Shown one piece after another: positions 1 to 47,878 of a stretch of DNA of 64,000 nucleotides (position 1 is the stretch's first letter; each line of letters starts with the position of its first letter). The stretch is taken from the NCBI GenBank assembly GCA_963931865.1, contig OZ007513.1, positions 11,557,467 to 11,621,466 of the forward strand, given 5' to 3'. The position numbers and the translations under genes were made by a program. This DNA is from Axinella damicornis (Eukaryota; Porifera; Demospongiae; Axinellida; Axinellidae). The notes under the pieces are model-generated. The model saw only the letters and a list, made by a program, of their open reading frames with translations. It did not search any database and was not told the origin of the DNA.

Positions 1-2
1 AC

Positions 3-36085
<36,083 letters not shown>

Positions 36086-36387
36086 GGCTTCGCCGACTGA
36101 TGGTTGATCTTGCCACCGGAGCAGTTAGCCTGTCTATCACTTCAGTTCCCTGCAGGCGTATATATCAGGTCAACCGCCGATATTAAGGTAAATGCTCTCC
36201 GCAGTCTGTTATATAGCCACGATGAGCAGAATTTGATATGCCTACCAGGAATGTTAGCCGTGAGGGGTAGCTAATTAGCACAACTGTGTTCGGATCCGGT
36301 GGATTGGTTCCGCATAATCTAGGTGGGGGAATAAACGCGTATATAGCTACAGATTCCGGCGAATGATCGCAGACGACTGAGCGTACA
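36086..36387. promoter_or_regulatory. Head-to-head intergenic region, candidate bidirectional promoter
   Basis: Only 302 bp separate the SRCR-FN3 start codon (minus strand, 36085) from the G1 start codon (plus strand, 36388). TATA-like stretches are at about 36157-36166 (about 75 bp upstream of the minus-strand ATG) and 36339-36346 (about 45 bp upstream of the plus-strand ATG). Promoter function is inferred from position. Confidence 0.5.
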
Positions 36388-38067
36388 ATGAAGGCCAGAA
36401 TCGTTACCGTTTTCATGTTTCTACTGCTCCTCGCCGTGGTGCCATGTGTTGGGGATACAGCAATGTGCGCTTGCCCTAGTGGCGATGAATACAGCGACAA
36501 TCCCAACCCATGCATCGTCGACGCACTCCGATCCGAGCTGACTTCTGCACCCATCCACCAGCTGCAGAATGCGTTCTATCTTTCACCCACTGCTCCATCA
36601 ATGCTGATTCTTCACACTTCGATGACTGTGAATGTCACATGCGAGTCTAGTAAAACAGCTGCACTGTGTGAACCATCAGTTTTGAAGTTCCACTGGGGTC
36701 ACTTCTGGAACCAAGATAACTTGGCAGGTGTATTAATGAGTGAAGTGTTTTCAGCACGAATGTTTCAAACAATAGACCCAGTGACTTCACTTCTCAGCCT
36801 GTCTGAAGTGCAGAGTAAAGACAGCATTATTTCAATTGATGTGAATCTTGATTGTGAATCCAGAGGTGAATCAAACTTTGAAAGCAGTTTTAGAGAGATC
36901 TGGGAAGATATTCTACAGTGGGTAAGTGTGCTGATGCATGCATATGGCTAAATACATGCAATTATGCTAAATACATGCGTCCGGCTAGGCCAGAGCATGT
37001 ATAAATTCATTGCATAGCTACATGAAGTAATCTTCTGGTTTGCTATTGTATAGATCAAAGCATATGCACGAGCAGGTGGTCCTGTACATCGCACCAGCGA
37101 CAGTGACAAAGGACAAATCTCCTGCTACGACTGTCCAATGAAGGATGTTACGTTCTTTGCTATCTGCCTTGCACTTCACATGATCCTCAACATTGTGGTG
37201 GGCGTCTTGCTAGCAGCATTTATTCCTGCGTGGATCATGAAGCACAATGGCAGCTCAGCTACCAGCAGTCTATTCTGGTCAGCAGCGATCGTAGGAGCTT
37301 TATTTTTCTTTGCCTTCATCATTGGTGAAGTGGTCGTTGGTGTTGTAAATGGCAACCATTATCAAAATAGGACCCCGCTTATTTTTGTGGTGACCACATG
37401 CACACTTCTTACCTTCCTGCTAGCAGTAGAGCTGGTAGTTGCTATCCTCAGATCAAAGCATAGTGTGCTAGCCATCCCAAGATGCTTGGGCTACTGTTGC
37501 TCCATTGGTTGTTTCTGTTTCTTTTGTTGTTGTAGACCAGGTGGTCGATCACACTCTCGAGTTGCTCGTGCAATCTCACTGTGGTTCGTCATGGCTTGGC
37601 TCCAGTTGATTACGTCTTCTGCTGTTCCTGTCACCATTACGATCCTCACGAGTAATCCTCTCCTGATGCTAGCAACGCTTGCTTTGGTGGTCTCTACAGT
37701 GTGTTGTTTGGTAGTTTTCCTTGCTGTCCTGGTCCACATGTGCAGTCAACATGACCGCTCTAAACATTGTGTGCTTTTTGTCTATTTGGTAGTTCTTGTT
37801 GGCTTCCTTGTGACGGTCTGCCTGGTCATTTCCTTGCTCTTGCTAATCACGACGTACGGAGCACAAGTGAACTCATTTGGTGGCTTCATTGCAACACTGG
37901 TTCCTTCTGTTATCGTATCCATCATCACATGGTTGGTGAAAACCAAAGTGCTTGGTGAGAAACCGACTGAAGCTGATCCGTCAAACAAGATAACAGAAGA
38001 GGTCCCAGCGGAGGAGAAGCAAGGTGAAATGTTATGCATAACATCATGCTCTTGGAATATTCAGTGA
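36388..38067 (+). CDS. G1: signal-peptide ectodomain plus 7TM protein, unknown family
   Basis: Exon 1 (36388-36921, 178 codons) has a leader MKARIVTVFMFLLLLAVVPC, then an ectodomain with CAC near its start, TVNVTC, and REIWEDILQW at the end; the donor is GTAAGT. After a 132-bp intron, exon 2 (37054-38067) continues in phase 0 with KAYARAGGPV and about seven hydrophobic segments. Lys and Arg concentrate after segments 3, 5 and 7, which fits an outside N-terminus and cytosolic tail. The loop before segment 4 is Cys-rich (FCFFCCCRPGG). Length is 515 residues. No recognised GPCR, channel or transporter motif is seen. The tail differs from its paralogues; a GTGAAA donor at 38024 and a strong TTCTTTTTGTCCAG acceptor could join a short third exon (38275-38318) ending GYLLSHRL. 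Confidence 0.85.
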
Positions 38068-38394
38068 ATTAATTATAATGTAGCACTGTGTTGTTGGATT
38101 GTATAATGCTAAGGTGAATGCATGAGGTAATTATTCATACACAATCATTATGTAGTTTTCTCTCTCCGCACGCACCTGGAACAAGTTGCTATACCTGAGC
38201 GTATTCTATAGCTAGGACTATCGTGACTGGGTATTATTGAGTAGCTATGTATAATTATGATTCTTTTTGTCCAGGAAACTATTTCACTAGTGGTTACCTT
38301 TTGAGCCATCGCCTCTGATGCTGTGACACATGCAGGAAAGAGCTACAGAACCATGGAGTTCACAAATGCTGTACTCAGCTGTGACTATAAACAG

Positions 38395-38400
38395 AATAAA
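38395..38400 (+). terminator. AATAAA polyadenylation signal candidate of G1
   Basis: It lies about 80 bp after the end of the possible third exon and 330 bp after the unspliced stop codon. Confidence 0.4.
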
Positions 38401-39514
38401 CAGAAAGAATCATTTATGTGTATGGATGTTATACTTTTGTGTAATCATGCACTCTCTTAAAAACTGCATGTGACTGTGTAGTTGGCATTCAAGTCTTGAG
38501 TGCTGTGGTATCACAAACCAACACATAATAGGTTTGCTGACAGATGTGAGAATGGTAACCTGAATGTGATATTTCTGGTGTTGGGTGGTACTATATATAC
38601 CTGGAGTTTGGCTATCATAGAATCCTCCTTTGATAAGCAATTTGCTACCACATTCACAGCTTCAGAGTTAATTGATGACGCACTTGATTGAGTGATCTTG
38701 TAGTATTCACTTGAACTGAGGATCACACAATCAACTCACATTAAACTCTAGCTCCCTATACAGCTAGCTTTTCAAGCCGGCTCTGGGCTGCAAGTTCATG
38801 TGCAACATGACCTGCCTGTGTCATCGGTCCCTCCTGGGCACATAGAGACCGCTCAGTTTTGTTATGGGCTGATCACACATCAATTCACTGCTGCGGAAAT
38901 TGCATACTCGTGCCAAAATGTGACAATTCACTTGTATACAATGCGGTACAGGACAGGGAGGAATTCGTTGAAATTCTACCTGGTCTTGTAGAGTGATGTG
39001 GAGGAGTTGCAAAGTCGTAGTTACAGTAGCTAGATAGCTGTAGCTAGCTGGCTCAATCAGTTGCACACTCTTCTACCTCTACATTAGGTTCATTGTTTAC
39101 AACTTGTAAACTAGCTGATGGGACTTGGCCGTCTTATTTTCAATATCCGTAGCTTGTTAGCTATTGTGTTTGCTACCCATGACATGATATATATGATAGT
39201 GTGAGAAGACTACCAAATAAGGGCCTATGTTTTTAATAATCATCTGTTTATCAGTGTGTGAACAAAAGACTTTACCGTGTGTTTTTGCCAGCAGTTTATG
39301 CGTAACTTTGTATACCCATTAGACTTAGACTATGAGTGTAATGTTTTCAGTCCATAATATAGAGATTTCCTTATGGATACCTACCTATCTGCAGTTACGG
39401 TTTAGCTAAATCACGAGGAGTAATTAGAGTGAAGAAGCGCCCAAAATGTCCCAACCATACCCAAATACTCAAATCATGCCCTCTTGACCTGCAGTGATGT
39501 CAGTACTGGCCATC

Positions 39515-39700
39515 AAATCGAGGCTCAGTATTTGGTCCCCTCCTGTTTGCGAATTGAAGGAAGGCTGCGATGTATTATGCAATGGCAGCATGAGTGTTCG
39601 TGCAGGTGATCTACTGTAGATATGTCACATGTATCAAACCATGTTGAGGTGACATCATCACAGTATGCAGATGATCTAGCTACTGCATTCTTCCTCAGAC
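39515..39700 (+). pseudogene. Degenerate reverse transcriptase fragment
   Basis: On the plus strand one frame reads RGSVFGPLLFA, matching the RT box usually written QGSVLGPLLF. About 130 bp later another frame reads QYADDLATAF, matching the YADD catalytic box. Stops and frameshifts lie between. It is probably a non-LTR retrotransposon relic, about 150 bp before the G2 start codon. The rest of 38319-39844 shows no gene. Confidence 0.5.
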
Positions 39701-39844
39701 CAGCAGGCTTTGCAGAGTAGAGTAGACTATATACGTTGATACCTAGTGACCCTCCGTTCACGAGCTCTTGAAACTCAACGTGATACGGAGTTTCGCGTAC
39801 GTCCGTAAGCAGCCCCACCCACCCCAAGGAAATCGCGCGGTAAA

Positions 39845-42001
39845 ATGAAGACCGAAGCCATCACCTTCATGCTCCTACTGTACCTTGCGGTGCCATCTGT
39901 TGTGAAGACAGAAATGTGTGACTGTCCCAAGATAATATTCCGATTCGAAGATAAGAACTACTACGACCCCGCTGCAACTCCTTGCCTCAGAGAGGCACTC
40001 CAAGCCGAACTGACTTCTACAACCAACATTCGAAACTTGCAGAATGCGTTCTACCCTTCACAGACTACTCCACGCGTTTACATTCACACTACTGTCGGTG
40101 TGAACATCACCTGTGAACTCAGGGAAGAGTGCAATTCATCACTAGTTTTCTCCTGGCGACATATTTGGTATGAGGAGAACGTTATAGGCAAGCTGACAAC
40201 CAGAGAATTAATTTTAGCAAGTCCGGTTGCTACTTTACTTGGCGTGGTGCAAACTTTTGATTTGCTAGAACTTGGTGACTATGAAGTGCCGTTGAATATT
40301 CAATTGAACTGTGTATTCAGACATGAACCAAATGAAGTTGAAGAGAAGATTGGAGAGATATGGGAAGGTATTCTACAGTGGGTAAGTAGCGAAACACAGC
40401 TTTGGTGCATGCATGTCAGTCCCAAACCCAAATCAACCCCAGTGCGGTCCACTTCCACCTGGGAAAGGAGGGTCTCTAGTGACTCTTGTCATGCTTTTAT
40501 GCTCTCTCAGAGTCCAAAACAACATGAAACAAGAATTGTTTGTTTATTCAACTGTGAGGTATAATCATGATTCATACACATATTCGATTTTGAACTGGAT
40601 AATAGCCAGCAGGTGGATGCTGTGTAGCAGGAGTGCATAATATATTGACGTAAAAAGCCATTTATGCTCACTGAAACTGGATCAGTGGACACAAGATGGA
40701 TGTATAGGTGTATGGGGTGGGGCTCAACCACAAATATGTATGCAGTATACATATTTATGCTGGTGAGTTTATTGGATTAGCAGTGGAATGCTCCAACTTA
40801 GAACCCCCAATGTCAGTCACATGAATGCTCCCACTTTTTTGTCACCCTTCATGCATCTCTCATGTATTACTGTAAGTGCAAAATGAAGAGTAAAAGTGGG
40901 GTAGGCTTAGGAACTATAGCCTGAATATATAATCATGGATTTATTCTTCTGTTTTGCCACTGTAGAGCAAAGCTTATGCACGAGCAGGTGGGCCTGTGCC
41001 AGCTCCCAGTGACAGCGACAAAGGACGAGTCTCCAGTACTGATTCTCAGGTCGAGGCTGATGGCAGATTTTCTTCATCTTGCCTTGCATTCCACATCATC
41101 CTCAACCTTGTGGTAGGGTTTGCACTTGTGGTATTTGTTCCTTCACACACAATGGAGCAGAATGTTAGCTCAGCTACATCCAGTCTATTCTGGTCCTCTT
41201 CCATCGTTGGAGCTCCTTTTGTCTTGATATTCATACTACTAAAAATATGGCTCACTATATATAATTATGTGCGGCTTGTCAGCATGACATCATTCAGTGA
41301 TTGTGACTGCGATGTTGTCAACATGTATACGTCAATCACATGGCTACTTATTGTTTTCCTGCTAACAGTAGAGCTGATAGTTGCTATACTCAGGTCAAAG
41401 TGCAGTGTGCTGGCTATCCCAAGGTGCATGGGCTATATACTGCTGCTCATTCTCTTGCTGCTGTTGCTTTTGTTGCTGCTGTAGACCAGGTGGTCGATCA
41501 CACTCTCGTGTTGCTCGTGCACTCGCACTGTGGCTTGTCATGGCTTGGATCCAGTTGATTGCAGCCTCTGTTGTTCCTGTCACCATTACGGTCCTCACCA
41601 CTAGTCCTCTCCTGACGCTAGCTACTCTTGCTATGGGCGTATCCACTTTTTTCGGTATGGTGGTTTTCCTTGCTGTTGTAGTCCACATGTGCGGTCAACA
41701 TGACTGCTCAAAACGTTGGATGCTTTTCATCTATTCAGTAATCCTTGTGGGAGTCCTTGTGATGGTCTGCCTAGCAATATTCTCATTCATGGTATTCATT
41801 AATGGTGGAGGTCAAGTGAACTCAATCCCTGGCTTCATTGGGACACTGCTTCCTTCCGCCATTCTCTCCATCGTTACATGGTTTGTGAAAACAAACGTAT
41901 TTGGCAAGAAATCAACGAAAGCTGATCCATCAAGCGAGCGACCTGAATGGGCGCAGGAAGAGATGCAAGATGAAAGCACTGGACTCTTACAACGGGTGTG
42001 A
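39845..42001 (+). pseudogene. G2: 7TM family member with a 4-bp frameshift
   Basis: Exon 1 (39845-40381, 179 codons) is intact, with a leader MKTEAITFMLLLYLAVPSVV, CDC, LQNAFYPS, NITC and GEIWEGILQW before GTAAGT. Exon 2 starts at 40966 (SKAYARAGGPV) after a 584-bp intron. At 41432-41438 the sequence GGCTATATACTG has TATA inserted relative to GGCTACTG in the paralogues. This throws the poly-Cys loop into a Leu run and a stop at 41484; the original frame resumes from the Cys-rich loop to a stop at 42001 (tail QDESTGLLQRV). Everything else is well preserved, so this is a recent lesion, an allele or an assembly error in a TGC-rich tract. If real, the product keeps three membrane segments. Confidence 0.82.
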
Positions 42002-42251
42002 TGCACCTAATATGCTTTGAATGTTGTATGATATGGCATACACTTGCTTCTCTGTAACGGTTGTCGTCCTTGAGCTTTAACATATTACCAAATTATGGTG
42101 ATTGTAATCTCTAAGTACATTAATTGAGACTAAACATTTTGTGTGCATGCTTCTTTGTTCTGTAAGACTCTCTTTGCTTTTTATACCGTCACTAAGCATG
42201 AAAAGATGACATTTGTGTTTGTCACCAGATGTGCCAACTTTTATTGAATAC

Positions 42252-42475
42252 TAGATCATGTGGTGGTTTTCCTTGCTGTCCTGGTCCACATGCATGTGCA
42301 GTCAACATGACCGCTCTAAACACTGCATGCTTTTTGTCTATTTGGTAGTTCATGTTGGCTTCCTTGTTATAGTCTGTCTGGTCAGACATTTCCTTGCTGT
42401 TGCTAATCACGACATATGGAGCACAAGTGAACTCATTTGGTAGCTTCATTGTAACACTGAATGACATCATGTTCT
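42252..42475 (+). pseudogene. Fragment of a G1-like exon 2 (segments 5-7)
   Basis: The sequence closely follows G1 37700-37905: VVFLAVLVHM-type coding, then CSQHDRSKHC and LLITTYGAQVNSFG-like stretches, with a small duplication (CATGCATGTGCAG) and a frame break. Downstream, 42886-43170 resembles the G1 3' region at 38169-38330. It is the remnant of a decayed G1-type copy; no exon 1 is visible before it. Confidence 0.72.
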
Positions 42476-43397
42476 TTCTATTTTTCACCAAAATAGCAAG
42501 GGATGCATGAGTAGCCATAGTGCTAATACTATAGCATGTACCGGTATCCACATGGCCCAATAATATGGAGTGTTTAAATGTGCCCATGTAATTAGAATGG
42601 ACTGCAGAAAATTAAGTTATGCCACAAAGAGATTGTATTGGGGAGAAAGGAGAACATGAATCTAATGGGAGTAATTAGACAGACAAAGGTGAGATCTTGG
42701 ATGAAACAAGCTCTTGATGGATAATGTAGCACTGTGTTGTAGCATTGCATGACATTGTATCTGAATGCTCCAGTAAATGACATGCATGTATCTATGAAGG
42801 CGTAACTATAATAGTTAATTAGTTTCTTCACAACTTTAACTAACAAAGTTACGACTCGCCGTAGCGGCAAGCTAAGTATGTAGTTCGTTCCAAACTAACA
42901 TAAAGTTATATAAGTTGTTATATCTGAGCATTCTAGAGCAATAATTATTGTGACTGGATATTACTGAGTAGATATATGTATTATGCTTCTTTTTGTCTAG
43001 CTAACTATTTTACCAATGGTTAGCTTTTGAGGCGTTGCCTCTGATACTGAATTCTAGTACACTCAGAAGTTATAGGTAAGAGTATTCCTACCAACTCTAG
43101 TAGCACGTTGTAAACTGTTGTGCTCGTTGTCTTGCTCAGGAAAGAGACACAGAACTGCAGTGTGGAGTTCACAAATACTGTACTCAGTTGTGACTGTAAA
43201 CATACGGAAAGCCATTAATCAATGTAATTATGTTCATGGATGTCATCGTTGCAACCATGCGCTCGCCTAAAACTGACCATGCAGTTCATCATCAACCCCA
43301 GGCACATATATGTCAAAATCTTGTATAAATTCACCAAACGCACTCTTCTTAGTGGTATGCATGGAGTGTGAATGACAAGGAGGAGCTCTCCGGGCAA

Positions 43398-43990
43398 CTG
43401 GAAAAGCAGGGAACGGGAAACGGGACGGGAACGGGAACGGGAACGGGAACGGGAAACAGTTGCTGTATGATTGCGCAGTAGCACGCTCATGATGGACGCA
43501 CTTGCACTTGGGATATTTGGTCCTGGGATATTTGGTCCGGCAGGAAGTAGGTAGCTAATGGCACTTCGTTGCTCTAGCTAGCTACCCAAATTTTCAGTTG
43601 CGTTTATAAATTGAACACGTTTGATATCATGCGTGAGCTCAAGTATGCAACAGCCTGGTACATGTACGCTACATGTCTCCGTACGCAACACGAAATTGTT
43701 CAGTGTTGATGCATGATTGAAAAATTCACTGTACAGCAGTGTTGTGTGGAACCGACCACAGTAGCTATGAGCATAATTATTAGCTATTAGTTTTCAGTTA
43801 GTCGCTGCGCCGTCCGTGGATCCGGACGTGATGGCTGCTTCACATATTAATGCTGTGCTGACCAGACCGGCCTACCACGCTGTCGCTTGCCTCAGTTTGG
43901 TGGTTTGAAGCGAAGTGAAATAGACAGTATAGCAGCCTGCTCGTGTAGTTCCCGTTCCCGTTTCCGTTCCCGTCCCGTTTCCCATGCAAT
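43398..43990. repeat. GGGAAC-type repeats in inverted arrangement
   Basis: About 43405-43458 has tandem GGGAAC units, and about 43945-43985 has GTTCCC-type units including the exact reverse of GGAAACGGGACGGGAACGG. Less pure copies lie near 44290-44310. The intervening 490 bp has no gene. It could be the termini of a non-autonomous element. Confidence 0.6.
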
Positions 43991-44331
43991 TGCACTTTCC
44001 ATTCTGTAGACTGATGTGCAAAATTGTTGTTGTTAGCTACAATCTAGAAGTCTATTGTACTTATGAGATTACATGGACAATTTCATAGTTTCAAGGAGCA
44101 AGTCACACTTTTTTCCCGTGAAAAGGGAAGATTTTTTTGTATAGCTAGCTAGCTTTATTGTTCTGTAATAGAATGCAGCTGAGTAATTAAAATTTGCAAC
44201 TGACTATGATGTTCTTCAGCCTATGCTCTTTCAGTTTATCCAGGATGGTTTTGCCACTAAACGCTTTCAGGACTCGGGACGTTGATTTCCCATTTCTCGT
44301 TTCCCGTTCCTAGTGATGGGTATCGCGTATA

Positions 44332-44402
44332 ATTATATACGTCCGTAATTAATCGCGTATACGTCTTGTAATTACTCGATGATCGCGTATACGTCCGTAA
44401 TC
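44332..44402 (+). promoter_or_regulatory. Upstream repeats ATCGCGTATACGTCCGTAAT before G3
   Basis: Three to four imperfect copies of ATCGCGTATACGTCCGTAAT lie 90-160 bp upstream of the G3 ATG. G2 has one similar copy, TTTCGCGTACGTCCGTAAGC, at 39791-39810, 35 bp before its ATG. A CCACCCACCC tract lies between repeat and ATG in both. The function is unknown; a shared promoter element or a repeat end are both possible. Confidence 0.4.
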
Positions 44403-44492
44403 GTGACTACTTGTAGCTACCTGCTCCACCCACCCAACTCCTCGAAAATCGAGATTCGTACCGTTGCGCTGTTGTAGAAAAGGAACGTCATA

Positions 44493-47051
44493 ATGAAGAC
44501 CGAAGCCATCACCCTCATGTTCCTACTGTACCTTGCGGTGCCATCTGTTGTAGAGACGGAAACCTGTGCCTGTACCGCAAGCTCTTGCCTCAGAGACGCA
44601 CTCCAAACCGAACTGACTTCTACACCCAACAACATTCGAAACTTGCAGAATGCGTTCTACTCTTCAAAGAATACTCAACGCTCAGTTTCCATTCGCACTA
44701 ACATGACTGTCAGTGTGAACATCACCTGTGAACCCGAGGAAGTGTGCAATTCATCAACAAGTATTCCCCCGTTCATTTGGACTCACGCTTGGTATGAGGA
44801 TAACTTTCTAGGTATAATAGGCGAACTGACCACAGGAGCACTAATTGCGACAAATCCAGTTGCTACTTTACTTGGCGGGTCGCAAACACTGTATTTGCTA
44901 GAACCTGGTTACTTTACAGTTTCAACTCTTGAGTTGAATATTCAAGTGAACTGTGTATTCAGAAGTGAACCAAATCAACTCGAAGAGAAGATGAGGGAGA
45001 TATGGGAAGGTATTCTACAGTGGGTAAGTATAGTGACACACATTATTTCCTTTGGTGCATGCACTATCATGCCTGGGGGAGGAGGTCAAATCTATAGCGA
45101 CTCCTGTCATATGTTTGTGTTCCCTCAAAATTTCGCATCCAAGTTCCCTCATAATTTCACATCCAATCAGATAACAAAAATATGACAAGAGTCTCCAGAC
45201 CGTCCTTCAGGCCTGAGGGGTAATTACTTTTGGAGGGGATCTTGAATCATGAGATACCTGTACCAGAAGAGTACCGCAATTCTGCAGTTATCACTTGAAC
45301 AATTGAGCAACAACCATAAATCCTACCACCCTCCCCCTAGTTTTTGCATCTCCAGGACGATTAACAGGTAGCTATAAATAATATAATTTATGGCCTTAGT
45401 TTTGTTTTATCACTAAATTTCAAAAGGGTTACTAAAAGCAATTTTCGTTAAAACCCAAATTCTTCCCACAAAGACAACACATTTTCATGCATTCAGCGCA
45501 CACCACCTTCGTAGGTACTCCTCTCCCATAGCATTCACTCCTCAATGGCCAGACTTGGTGGGGCTTGCACACATGGAGAGCCCCCTCTGGCAATACCGTT
45601 AATAGTATTCATGACCCTCACAAGCCCAGCGATCGGAGGTCAACAGTGGATGTCAGCCGGGTTTCGCCGCCAGGATTTGGGCCAGATCTGACTGATGGCA
45701 CACCATACATCATCAATCTGCATGTTTTCTTGAGGCCCTCAGTAGGGTCTACGAATCTCCTGGGTCAATGAATCTCATTAAAATTCCAAAAATTGCTCAC
45801 AACATACTGTCAACTGTCTTAAATGGAGAATAAAGTCAGGTATATATAGGCCTTTGGGATGAGGCTATAGGATAGGCCTGGGAATGAGGCTGTATATGGG
45901 GTATAGGCCTGGGAATGAGGTTGTAGATAGGGTAGGCCTGCATGGGGATGAAAGTATAGGCCTGGGAATGAGGCTGAATATGTGATGAAGGAATCTGTAC
46001 TTCTTCTGGTTTGCCACTGTAGAGTAAAGCTTATGCACGAGCAGGTGGGCCTGTACCAGATCTCAGTGACAGTGACAGAGGACGAGTCTCCTGTGTATGG
46101 GGTTGTTCTATGCAACCAGATTCAATCTTTTCTGCAACTTGTCTTGTACTGCACATCGTCCTCAACCTTGTAGTAGGAGTTATACTCATGGCTTTTATTC
46201 CTTCACTGATAATGAAGCAGAATGTTAGCTCAGCTACATCCAGTCTATTCTGGTCATCTGCCATTGTTGGAGCACCTTTTGCCTTGATCTTCATACTACT
46301 GGAATTATATGACACTACAATTAATATAGTAGTATCTGTCATGATCATTGATAGAAAAGTGATCGCAACATTATTAAATGATCAAATTATTGTCTATGCG
46401 CCAATCACATGCCTACTTCTTGTCTTCCTGCTAACACTAGAGCTGATAGTTGCTATCCTCAGATCAAAGCGTAGTGTGCTAGCTATCCCAAGACGCTTGG
46501 GCTACTGTTGCTCATTCTGTTGCTGCTGTTGCTTTTGTTGCTGCTGTAGACCAGGTGGTCGATCACACTCTCGTGTTGCTCGTGCACTCGCACTGTGGTT
46601 TGTCATGGCTTGGCTTCAGTCGATTGCAGCCTCTGTTGTTCCTGTCACCATTTTAGTGCTCACCACTAGTCCTCTCCTGATGGTAGCAACTCTTGCTATG
46701 GTCGTGTCCACCTTTTTCGGTATGGTGGTTTTCCTTGCTGTTGCGGTCAGTCAAGATGACTGCTCAAAACATCGCATGCATATCATCTATTCAGTAATCC
46801 TTGTTGGAGTCCTTGCAATGGTCTGCCTTGCCATTTTCTTGCTCTGGGTAATCACTGCACATGGCGGACAAGTGAACTCGCTTGGTGGCTTCATTGGGGC
46901 ACTAGTTCCTTCTGTCATTCTCTCCATCATTACATGGTTTGTGAAAGTGAGAGTTCTTGGCAAGAAACCAACTGAAGCTGATCCATCAAGCGAGCGACCT
47001 GAACGGCGGCAGGAAGAATTGGCACAAGATGAAAGCACTGTGCTCTTATAA
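44493..47051 (+). CDS. G3: intact signal-peptide ectodomain plus 7TM protein
   Basis: Exon 1 (44493-45023, 177 codons): leader MKTEAITLMFLLYLAVPSVV, then CAC, LQNAFYSS, VNITC, a Trp-rich THAWYEDN stretch and REIWEGILQW before GTAAGT. Exon 2 (46023-47051) joins in phase 0 after TGTAG: SKAYARAGGPV, seven hydrophobic segments, a loop with GYCCSFCCCCCFCCCC followed by RPGGRSHSRVARA, and the tail PTEADPSSERPE ending QDESTVLL. Total 519 residues. ESTVLL fits the acidic di-leucine sorting motif [DE]xxxL[LI] and is the very C-terminus. The 1 kb intron contains MITE end fragments (45838-45975). Receptor-like topology is inferred; ligand and coupling are unknown. Confidence 0.88.
45838..45975. repeat. 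Cluster of MITE end fragments in the G3 intron
   Basis: Four or five imperfect copies of TAGGCCTGGGAATGAGGCT, the terminal sequence of the hairpin MITE family, are repeated in one orientation without the opposite ends. Confidence 0.7.
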
Positions 47052-47581
47052 CATGTGTTGCACTTAATTGTGGCATTCTGCTGGAAATATTGTGCTGTTG
47101 TATATAGAAATAGTATAAGCTTGTCTTCTTTGTAACGCAAGAAGTTAAGCTGTCGCCCTTAAGCTTTAAGGTAATACCAGTTTGATTGCATTTGCTAAGT
47201 TCATGATTGACACTAAACACTTCATTTGCATGCTTCTTTGTTCAGTGATCCTCTGTTTTCTTTTATACCATCATGCAATAAGCATGATCGAAAGGATTAT
47301 ATTTTGTTATTTTGTATTTGTCACCAGAAATGCCACCTTTTATTGAAAGCTCAGATTATAATCTTACTATGGAAACTAGCTACTTTGTTGAAGTATAATA
47401 CGTAATTTGTCTGACTTGCCTTCAGTTATGAATTGTGAGTACTGCAATAACATATTGTCACGTAATGCAGAATTGCAGATGCATCCATGACTATTGTGAA
47501 CTCATAGTTTACAATTTGTGGCTGTGCCACTTTAAACGTCTTGGGCTGGGTTGTTTGAGTTGCAATTCTGCAAGTTGTATT

Positions 47582-47584
<3 letters not shown>

Positions 47585-47616
<32 letters not shown>
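47585..47616. repeat. Poly-C run, 32 nt
   Basis: It lies in the 3' flank of G3. The equivalent site after G4 (59177-59185) has only nine C, so the run expanded or shrank after duplication. Confidence 0.95.
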
Positions 47617-47878
47617 ATTGGTGCTGCCGCTATGGACAAACTCAGGACTAAATTATTGGATATCAATGCAGAGTGTAGACTAGCAACATTCATTTGTTGT
47701 TGCTTGTTGGCAACTAGTGGGTGCAACAATCACATGATGATGTCATTGGTTGGGCAAATACGTACACAGATAGCAGATTATAGCTGCATGAATATTGTAA
47801 CTTACAAATATTCATGTAGCTATCTGATAATCAATTACTGCATAGTTTTGCTGTGTGTGGGGCAAATGTCATTCATAC

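Noticed and set aside
37138..37140. Use of the ATG at 37138 as the start of G1
   Set aside because: The upstream 28 codons of exon 2 are conserved in all paralogues and join exon 1 in phase, so this Met is internal.
43215..43490. Arg-Ser repeat protein on the minus strand
   Set aside because: The SRSRSRSR tract is a translation of the GGGAAC/GTTCCC microsatellite.
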